Shown here: one piece after another, positions 6,297 to 10,070 of the stretch | Layout of the letters: each line of letters begins with the position of its first letter | Position numbering within the stretch: the first letter of the stretch is position 1 | NCBI GenBank assembly: GCA_902462665.1 | Contig: CABQCM010000019.1 | Location: 1 to 10,070, forward strand | DNA length: 10,070 nucleotides | Source: an uncultured Oscillospiraceae bacterium | GTDB lineage: Bacteria > Bacillota > Clostridia > Oscillospirales > Acutalibacteraceae | Direction: 5' to 3' | Made by a program: the position numbers and the translations under genes | Notes under the pieces: model-generated | Databases searched by the model: none | What the model was told of the DNA's origin: nothing | The model's input: only the letters and a program-made list of their open reading frames with translations

Positions 6297-6935
6297 ATGC
6301 CGTTTGATTTTAAAAAAGAATACAAAGAATTCTATCTGCCAGGGAACGTTCCGTCCATTGTGGATGTGCCGCGCATGAATTATATCGCCGTTCGGGGCAG
6401 CGGCGACCCAAACGAGGAGGGCGGCGCTTATAAGCAGGCGATTTCCATCCTTTACGCCATCGCATATACCATCAAGATGAGCTATAAGGGCAACCATCAA
6501 ATAGAAGGCTTTTTTGAATATGTCGTGCCCCCGCTGGAAGGTTTTTGGCGGCAGGACGGCGTGGAAGGACTAAATTACTCCGACAAATCCGCATTTCAGT
6601 GGACTTCTGTGATTCGCTTGCCTGATTTTGTATCGAAAACAGATTTTGAATGGGCCGCCGAACAAGCCACAAGCAAGAAGAAGATCGACTGTTCCCCTGC
6701 GGAATTGTTAACCGTTGACGAGGGATTGTGCGTACAAATCATGCACGTTGGTTCCTATGACAGCGAGCCGGAATCCATTGCCCGAATGGACGAATATCTG
6801 GCTGAAAAGGGCTATCAAAACGATCTGACCGGCTCTCGTTTGCACCACGAGATTTATCTGTCCGATCCGCGCAGGGCCGCGCCCGAGAAGTGGAAAACCG
6901 TGATTCGCCATCCCATTAAAAAGGCGTCGCTATAG
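6297..6935 (+). CDS. GyrI-like small-molecule-binding domain protein
   Basis: Cytoplasmic protein of 212 aa of the GyrI-like (SOUL/AraC effector-domain-like) superfamily, without a DNA-binding part. The start at ATG 6297 has AGAGGG (6283-6288) 8 bases upstream. Recognisable stretches are FYLPGNVPSIVDVPRMNYIAV near the N-terminus, the repeated GEP-like fold halves, and IMHVGSYDSEPESIARMDEYL followed by HHEIYLSDPRR near the C-terminus. Members bind small amphipathic or antibiotic-like molecules, and some act as hydrolases; the ligand here is unknown. It lies 38 bp after the ATPase gene without a terminator, so it may be read from the zinc promoter, yet it has no known link to zinc uptake. A new promoter begins 24 bp after its stop. 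I am confident of the family and make no claim on function. Confidence 0.85.
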   Translation: MPFDFKKEYKEFYLPGNVPSIVDVPRMNYIAVRGSGDPNEEGGAYKQAISILYAIAYTIKMSYKGNHQIEGFFEYVVPPLEGFWRQDGVEGLNYSDKSAFQWTSVIRLPDFVSKTDFEWAAEQATSKKKIDCSPAELLTVDEGLCVQIMHVGSYDSEPESIARMDEYLAEKGYQNDLTGSRLHHEIYLSDPRRAAPEKWKTVIRHPIKKASL

Positions 6936-6958
6936 CATACAAATAGCCGATAATTCCG

Positions 6959-6987
6959 TTGACTTTTCCACTTGAGGATGGTATGAT
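6959..6987 (+). promoter_or_regulatory. Strong sigma-A-type promoter of the 35-codon leader ORF
   Basis: TTGACT (6959-6964), a 17-base spacer and TATGAT (6982-6987) each match the consensus at 5/6. Transcription would start near 6994, leaving ~23 bases before the ATG at 7017. It is the last recognisable promoter before the GNAT gene at 7217. Confidence 0.8.
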
Positions 6988-7016
6988 ATCTTTAATTTTT
7001 TAGGAGGATGACGGCA

Positions 7017-7124
7017 ATGATTTGTTTCTATTCTGACAACCGAAGCAAAGAGATGATGCGTGCCCTGACCATGAACTTTCGTGCGGGCAGGCTGGTGGCG
7101 TCGTATCTTTATCCCAAACAATAA
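7017..7124 (+). CDS. Small ORF (35 aa), candidate leader peptide
   Basis: Begins MICFYSDNRSKEMMRAL and ends VASYLYPKQ. A full AGGAGG ribosome site (7002-7007) lies 9 bases before ATG 7017; an ATG at 7008 is too close to that site. With its own near-consensus promoter and a terminator starting 15 bp after the stop, it is a complete short transcription unit. I recognise no homologue, and it has no transmembrane segment or run of one amino acid, so it is not a classical amino-acid-starvation leader. Its last codons (7099-7113) can pair with the left arm of the terminator, which suggests a regulatory leader for the GNAT gene downstream. Alternatives are a genuine microprotein or a gene remnant. 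The initiation signals are strong, so I think it is translated; the role is inferred. Confidence 0.6.
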   Translation: MICFYSDNRSKEMMRALTMNFRAGRLVASYLYPKQ

Positions 7125-7151
7125 TTGTGTTGTTGAGATAAAGAAACCGCG
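7099..7151 (+). promoter_or_regulatory. Candidate antiterminator pairing
   Basis: Bases 7099-7113, inside the last codons of the small ORF, can pair with 7137-7151. The core is an unbroken 8-bp helix (7106-7113 with 7137-7144), extended by five more pairs including one G-T, with two mismatches. The right strand overlaps the left arm of the terminator from 7140, so the two structures exclude each other. A ribosome finishing the ORF would cover the left strand and favour termination. A ribosome stalled earlier would leave it free and favour read-through. No folding energy was computed. Confidence 0.4.
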
Positions 7152-7187
7152 ATGTTGCAGCTAAACGCAGCATCGCGGTTTCTTTTT
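7140..7187 (+). terminator. Intrinsic terminator/attenuator before the GNAT gene
   Basis: A 19-bp stem, 7140-7158 with 7167-7185, holds one G-T pair around an 8-base loop. Its core is AAGAAACCGCGATG and its exact complement. The 3' arm runs into TCTTTTT. This is a textbook strong terminator. It lies 15 bp after the small ORF and only 30 bp before the GNAT start, a gap holding a ribosome site but no promoter, which makes it look like an attenuator. Confidence 0.85.
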
Positions 7188-7216
7188 ATCATAAAAACAG
7201 AATGGAGGCACAATGT

Positions 7217-8314
7217 ATGCTCACTCACCAAGGTACCCAAACCATCCAAACGTCCCGGCTTACCCTGCGCCGATTTTTCCCCGGTGACGCGCAGGCCATG
7301 TTTGAGCGTTGGGCAAACGACGAGCAGGTCACGCGGTATCTGACCTGGACGCCGCACGAAACGCCCGAGGCAACCAAACAGCTTCTTATCGGCTGGTGCG
7401 AGGCGTACCGACAGCGGGAAACCTACAACTGGGCGATCGAGCATGAGGGCGGGCCGATTGGAAACATCAGCGTCGTGCGCCAGTCTCAGCGGGACGAAAC
7501 AGCCGAACTTGGGTACTGCATGAGCAAAGCCTTCTGGAATCGAGGTATCATGACCGAGGTGGCAGACGCGGTCATCCATTATCTGTTTGAACAGGTCGGA
7601 TTTCATCGCATCGTCATCTCCCATGCGGTCAAAAATCCCGCTTCCGGGCGGGTCGCGCAAAAATGCGGGATGAAGCTGGAGGGAATCCACCGACATGCGG
7701 CCAAGTCCCCTTCCGGCGAATTTCTAGACATCGCGCAGTACGCCGTTCTGCGGGACGAATGGAACACCCAGGGTACAAACCAACCGACAAAATGCACCGT
7801 TCCCCTGCTTCGGGGCGAGAAGGTGTTGCTTCGGCCTGTTCGGGAAACCGATATTGACGACCGTTTGGCCATCGGCCGGCGCCACGAATTCGTCCACATG
7901 TGCGGCGGGGAAGCTCTGCCCTCCCCTCCCCTGAATATCCCGAGCGGGCGGTGTGGAAAGCATGGTACCAATCTAGCAAAGACGATCCCTTTTACTGGAT
8001 TTTGGAGGTTGACGGCCGGTGTATCGGCTCGGCTGGTTTCCACAAAATCAGCGATTCCGACCACTCGGCTGTCTACCGTATCGGCATTTTTGATCCCCGC
8101 TGTCATTCCCAGGGAATCGGAACCGAAGCCACCCGACTGCTGTTGGAATACGGCTTTGAAGCCATGGGCTGGCATCGAATCGAATGCAAGGTGCTCGACT
8201 ACAACAAGCGAGCCTGCTGCTACGAGAAATGCGGATTTCACAGGGAAGGCGTTTTGCGCGACAGCGCATACATTGGCGGAAACTATTCGTCGGACATCGT
8301 CATGGGAATCCTAG
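7217..8314 (+). CDS. GNAT N-acetyltransferase; tandem double-GNAT gene with second domain frameshifted
   Basis: Transfers an acetyl group from acetyl-CoA to an amine; the substrate is unknown. ATG 7217 has GGAGG (7204-7208) 8 bases upstream; the in-frame ATG at 7202 overlaps that site. Residues ~10-182 are a complete RimJ/RimL-type GNAT domain: SRLTLRRF, the acetyl-CoA-binding segment GYCMSKAFWNRGIMTEVADAV (99-119), then HRIVISHAVKNPASGRVAQKCGM and a closing YAVLRDEW. A short linker leads in frame into a second GNAT start, LLRGEKVLLRPVRETD (197-212). Homology to the second domain stops near residue 235 (base ~7920), and the remaining ~130 residues to the stop at 8314 are arginine/alanine/threonine-rich shadow translation. 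The correct continuation lies in another frame to 8346. The first domain should be functional. Expression probably depends on read-through of the terminator at 7140-7187. Confidence 0.8.
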   Translation: MLTHQGTQTIQTSRLTLRRFFPGDAQAMFERWANDEQVTRYLTWTPHETPEATKQLLIGWCEAYRQRETYNWAIEHEGGPIGNISVVRQSQRDETAELGYCMSKAFWNRGIMTEVADAVIHYLFEQVGFHRIVISHAVKNPASGRVAQKCGMKLEGIHRHAAKSPSGEFLDIAQYAVLRDEWNTQGTNQPTKCTVPLLRGEKVLLRPVRETDIDDRLAIGRRHEFVHMCGGEALPSPPLNIPSGRCGKHGTNLAKTIPFTGFWRLTAGVSARLVSTKSAIPTTRLSTVSAFLIPAVIPRESEPKPPDCCWNTALKPWAGIESNARCSTTTSEPAATRNADFTGKAFCATAHTLAETIRRTSSWES

Positions 8315-8346
8315 AGGAAGAATACCGCCGCAGGCGCACCTCATAA
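7900..8346 (+). pseudogene. Second GNAT domain, C-terminal part, out of frame with its N-terminus
   Basis: This frame encodes the rest of the GNAT domain begun at ~7805 in the previous entry. It reads PEYPERAVWKAWYQ, then WILEVDGRCIGSAGFHKI, the acetyl-CoA-binding segment FDPRCHSQGIGTEATRLLLE, YNKRACCYEKCGFHREGVLRD and a normal end VMGILEEEY. The switch between frames falls in the C/T-rich run at 7919-7932; one extra base there would restore a continuous tandem double-GNAT protein of about 376 aa. The GTG at 7900 lacks a ribosome site and would give a domain without its first strands, so independent expression is unlikely. It may be a real mutation, a phase-variable C-run or a sequencing error. 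Confidence 0.7.
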
Positions 8347-8362
8347 AACGCCCGCCTTTCCA

Positions 8363-9013
8363 TCAGTCGTGCAGCATAATCTCCCGGCGGTTGGACTCAA
8401 GCAGCCCCTCCTTTTTCATCCGGGACAACTCCCGCATCATGGCGCTGCGGTCAACGCAAAGATAATCCGCCAGCGCGCTGAAGGAAAAGGGAAGCCGAAA
8501 ACGTTCCCCTCTCGCGCGCCGCGCCAACTGCCTAAAGTAACACAGCAGCTTGTCCCGGATGGTGCGCTGAGAGAGCACCTCCACCCGCTCGCTGAGGGCC
8601 AGCGTTTTGTCGGCAATCAAACGCAGCATATTTTCAACCACCCGGCTGTGGCAGGTACAGGCATTTTCGCATCGCTTGACAATATGATCGTACCCGATAT
8701 AAACGACCTCGCTCTCGGTTTCGCTCACCACGGCAATGCCAGTCTGCTCTCCTCCCGCAAAAGCGAGCACCTCTCCGAACACATTTCCTGGCTCCAGCCA
8801 TTCCAAAATGGTGCGATTGCCATGGATATCAATCCCACATAAGTACAGCGTACCGCTTTGCACCACGCCGACCGAATGGGACGCATGCTGCGCCGGGATT
8901 TCCTGCCCGCTTTGATAACGACGCTGCACCGTCTCAAAGCAATGCAGCATTCGCTCGCAATCCCGTATGCTGACCCCGTCAAACAACGCCGACTGTGCAC
9001 ATTCCTTACTCAA
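8363..9013 (-). CDS. Crp/Fnr-family transcriptional regulator
   Basis: DNA-binding regulator of 216 aa. The start is TTG at 9013-9011: AGGAGG (complement of 9022-9027) lies 8 bases upstream at ideal spacing, while a nearer ATG at 9020 is out of frame and too close. Residues ~10-115 form the cyclic-nucleotide-type sensor barrel (GTLYLCG, GNVFGEVLAFAGG, TESEVVYI). A long dimer helix follows (~122-150), then the Crp-type winged helix, with ALADYLCVDRSAMMRELSRMKKEGLLE at 180-206. Cysteines C115, C119 and C121 with H122 form a cluster at the barrel/helix junction, seen in related clostridial regulators; the N-terminal iron-sulfur cysteine pattern of true Fnr is not present. The effector is unknown. 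It is convergent with the GNAT gene and divergent from the NrdD-like and desulfoferrodoxin genes, which it may regulate along with itself. Confidence 0.88.
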   Translation of the reverse strand: MSKECAQSALFDGVSIRDCERMLHCFETVQRRYQSGQEIPAQHASHSVGVVQSGTLYLCGIDIHGNRTILEWLEPGNVFGEVLAFAGGEQTGIAVVSETESEVVYIGYDHIVKRCENACTCHSRVVENMLRLIADKTLALSERVEVLSQRTIRDKLLCYFRQLARRARGERFRLPFSFSALADYLCVDRSAMMRELSRMKKEGLLESNRREIMLHD

Positions 9014-9045
9014 AAAGCATCCCTCCTACAGCGAAAAAGCTAAAA

Positions 9046-9063
9046 CTGTTGCATTAGCACCAG
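9046..9063. promoter_or_regulatory. Candidate Crp/Fnr-family operator in the divergent intergenic region
   Basis: CTGTTGC (9046-9052) and GCACCAG (9057-9063) are inverted repeats matching at 6 of 7 positions with a 4-base centre. The size and symmetry suit a Crp/Fnr-family dimer, although the half-site is neither the E. coli Crp nor the Fnr consensus. It lies 33 bp upstream of the TTG start of the regulator and 118 bp upstream of the NrdD-like start. Confidence 0.4.
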
Positions 9064-9108
9064 ATTATTTCTGGGTCTTATGATACCATAGAAACTACAA
9101 AAAGAAAA

Positions 9109-9156
9109 GCCCCCATTTGCCGTATGCGTCCGAATCCGGGCAACGTCATGGGAGGC
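9109..9156 (+). other. Foldable leader segment upstream of the NrdD-like gene
   Basis: GCCCCCAT (9109-9116) pairs with ATGGGAGGC (9148-9156) with one bulged base, and inside it TTGCC (9117-9121) pairs with GGCAA (9139-9143) around a 17-base loop. It ends 8 bases before the AAGGAGG ribosome site at 9165-9171. It is a possible structured 5' leader. No riboswitch class is recognised, and no T-tract follows. Confidence 0.3.
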
Positions 9157-9180
9157 ATCTGTTGAAGGAGGAATACGCTC

Positions 9181-9486
9181 ATGAAATCAATCAATATCAC
9201 AGTACATGGCGGAACCTTACCCCAAGAGGAATTGGAAGCCACCGTGCGTTACGCTCAAAACCAATATCCCAACCGGGAGTTGACCGGGCTGGACATCACC
9301 CTGGATGGCGACGAGGTCGAGCTGCAATATCATCTGGCTCCGGTACCTTTTGAGCGCATCCGGCGTATTACCGGCTATCTTGTGGGAACGATAGATCAGT
9401 GGAATAACGCCAAAGCCGCTGAGGAACACGACCGAGTCAAGCATGCGGTCGGCTGCTCCTGCTGCGGATTGGACCAATCCATCTAG
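9181..9486 (+). CDS. Small protein with NrdD-type C-terminal glycyl-radical-loop signature
   Basis: Soluble 101-aa protein; AAGGAGG (9165-9171) lies 9 bases before ATG 9181. Residues 60-88 contain RRITGYLVG, then WNNAKAAEE and DRVKH. This follows the end of class III anaerobic ribonucleotide reductase (NrdD), where RVCGYLG, an FN-x-GK stretch and a terminal RVKH surround the radical glycine. Gly65 would occupy the radical position. The first ~58 residues (VHGGTLPQEELEATVRYA, then LDGDEVELQYHLAPVPFE) are not part of NrdD that I recognise. The enzyme's barrel, ATP-cone and CxxC zinc pairs are absent, but C92, C94 and C95 follow the RVKH motif. Such proteins may be labelled anaerobic ribonucleoside-triphosphate reductase, which cannot be their activity at this size. 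It lies 128 bp before desulfoferrodoxin and opposite a Crp/Fnr regulator, suggesting a role in oxygen stress. Function is unproven. Confidence 0.75.
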   Translation: MKSINITVHGGTLPQEELEATVRYAQNQYPNRELTGLDITLDGDEVELQYHLAPVPFERIRRITGYLVGTIDQWNNAKAAEEHDRVKHAVGCSCCGLDQSI

Positions 9487-9531
9487 GTTGATCTTCGATA
9501 ACGAGCCGCCGTGCTGCCCGGCAAGCTTCAC

Positions 9532-9567
9532 GCGCATTTTGGGCGCATTGCATTCGGATTGCATCGG
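9532..9567 (+). repeat. Short direct repeats with ~11-bp period before desulfoferrodoxin
   Basis: GCGCATT occurs at 9532 and 9543, and ATTGCATTCGG (9547-9557) is followed at once by ATTGCATCGG (9558-9567). The spacing is close to one helical turn. It lies in the 128-bp gap between the NrdD-like and desulfoferrodoxin genes, which otherwise shows no promoter, terminator or ORF that I can support. It may be a phased protein-binding site or chance. Confidence 0.3.
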
Positions 9568-9614
9568 CTTACTCCTTCGCCTGGGTCAACCCCATTCTAC
9601 AAGGAGGCAATTTT

Positions 9615-9992
9615 ATGAAGCCCGTTCGCTATTTGTTTTGCAAACACTGCCATAATCTGGTTCAAGTAGTTAACGACGCAGGCGTTCCTATCGTCTGCTG
9701 CGGTGAGCCGATGATGGAGCTGATCCCCAACAGCACCGATGCCGCGGGAGAAAAGCATGTACCGATAGTGCAGCGCGATGGAAATCGGATTCATGTGGAC
9801 GTGGGATCGACTGCGCATCCCATGGCAGAGGAGCATCATATCGCCTGGGTCGCTCTGGTGACCCGGCAAGGGGTGCAGCTTCGTTACCTGCCCCACGACC
9901 ATGCACCCAAAACCTGCTTTTCCCTGTGCGATGGAGACGAGCCGGTGGAGGTGCTGGCCTACTGCAATCTGCATGGGCTATGGAAGGCTTAG
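9615..9992 (+). CDS. dfx: Desulfoferrodoxin (superoxide reductase, two-iron-centre type)
   Basis: Cytoplasmic enzyme that reduces superoxide to hydrogen peroxide without making oxygen, usually fed electrons by rubredoxin; typical of anaerobes. AGGAGG (9602-9607) precedes ATG 9615, and the 125-aa length is normal. The N-terminal desulforedoxin-like centre I has all four cysteines: C9 and C12 (CKHC), then C28-C29 (VCCGEPM). The catalytic centre II has GEKHVP (E46, K47, H48), GSTAHPMAEEHH (H68, H74 or H75) and AYCNLHGLWK (C117, H120), the expected four-His one-Cys iron site with the Glu-Lys pair. So it is the full two-centre form and should be active. It follows the NrdD-like gene on the same strand and probably shares its transcript, since no separate promoter is evident. 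The divergent Crp/Fnr regulator is a candidate controller. Confidence 0.96.
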   Translation: MKPVRYLFCKHCHNLVQVVNDAGVPIVCCGEPMMELIPNSTDAAGEKHVPIVQRDGNRIHVDVGSTAHPMAEEHHIAWVALVTRQGVQLRYLPHDHAPKTCFSLCDGDEPVEVLAYCNLHGLWKA

Positions 9993-10053
9993 AATACCCT
10001 CGCTTGACAAGGTCGGCATGCACTGCACTTTCAACGTTGCCGCCTAGCTTTAC

Positions 10054-10070
10054 AAAAAACAAAAACCCCC
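10054..10070 (-). terminator. Possible end of a terminator of a gene beyond the window
   Basis: Read on the minus strand, the last bases are GGGGGTTTTTGTTTTTT, which looks like the right arm and T-tract of an intrinsic terminator whose other arm lies past the window. It would end a convergent gene from the right, and could also serve dfx if the stem is symmetric. The pairing partner is not visible. Confidence 0.35.

Noticed and set aside
7017..7124. The 35-aa ORF as a type I toxin
   Set aside because: It lacks the hydrophobic membrane segment such toxins have, and no convergent antisense promoter was seen.
7187..7192. TATCAT as a -10 of a separate GNAT promoter
   Set aside because: No -35-like hexamer exists 16-18 bases upstream, where the terminator stem lies; the palindromic T/A-rich tail of the terminator explains the match.
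7919..7932. Programmed -1 ribosomal frameshift in the double-GNAT gene
   Set aside because: The C/T run has no clear X-XXY-YYZ slippery heptamer followed by a strong stem that I can see; mutation, C-run variation or sequencing error is simpler. It is kept open only as a question under the frameshift finding.
8347..8362. Terminator between the convergent GNAT and Crp/Fnr genes
   Set aside because: Only 16 bp separate the stops, with no stem longer than 4 bp and no T-tract; the genes may read into each other.
10004..10009. TTGACA after dfx as a promoter for a downstream gene
   Set aside because: No acceptable -10 hexamer occurs 16-18 bases further on, and the window ends before any gene.

Overview
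The window looks like chromosomal DNA from an anaerobic, endospore-forming member of the Clostridia. The evidence is a SpoVAE-type spore protein, a desulfoferrodoxin (superoxide reductase), a fragment resembling class III anaerobic ribonucleotide reductase, a zinc-binding lipoprotein of a type I associate with clostridia, strong AGGAGG-type ribosome sites and moderately high GC. An Oscillospirales-like host is my guess from protein style; no taxonomic marker is present. I see no rRNA, tRNA, insertion sequence, phage gene or CRISPR array.

Layout. (1) 1-3535, plus strand: a sugar phosphotransferase (PTS) block. It holds the 3' part of a fructose-type EIIBC permease, an HPr phosphocarrier and Enzyme I, and ends at a strong hairpin. 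Together these form the PEP -> EI -> HPr -> EII relay. (2) 3555-3911, minus strand: spoVAE standing alone, convergent with ptsI. (3) 4019-6935, plus strand: a zinc module with a sigma-A-type promoter overlaid by two inverted repeats, then a Fur/Zur-type repressor, a zinc-binding lipoprotein (ZnuA type) and an ABC ATPase (ZnuC type). The expected membrane permease (ZnuB) is missing, and a GyrI-like ligand-binding protein follows instead.

(4) 6959-8346, plus strand: a near-consensus promoter, a 35-codon ORF with a strong ribosome site, a long intrinsic terminator, then a tandem double-GNAT acetyltransferase gene only 30 bp beyond the terminator. No promoter is visible between terminator and GNAT gene, and an alternative pairing could disrupt the terminator. 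This looks like a leader-peptide transcription attenuator. The second GNAT domain is split by an apparent one-base frameshift. (5) 8363-9992: a Crp/Fnr-family regulator (minus strand, TTG start) divergent from a 101-aa protein and a two-iron-centre desulfoferrodoxin. The 101-aa protein carries the glycyl-radical-loop signature of anaerobic ribonucleotide reductase without the rest of the enzyme.

The two most interesting ideas are the candidate attenuator before the double GNAT gene, and the stand-alone glycyl-radical-like protein beside superoxide reductase. The latter recalls how GrcA/YfiD serves as a spare part for pyruvate formate-lyase. Both are hypotheses built on visible sequence features and known biology of related systems.
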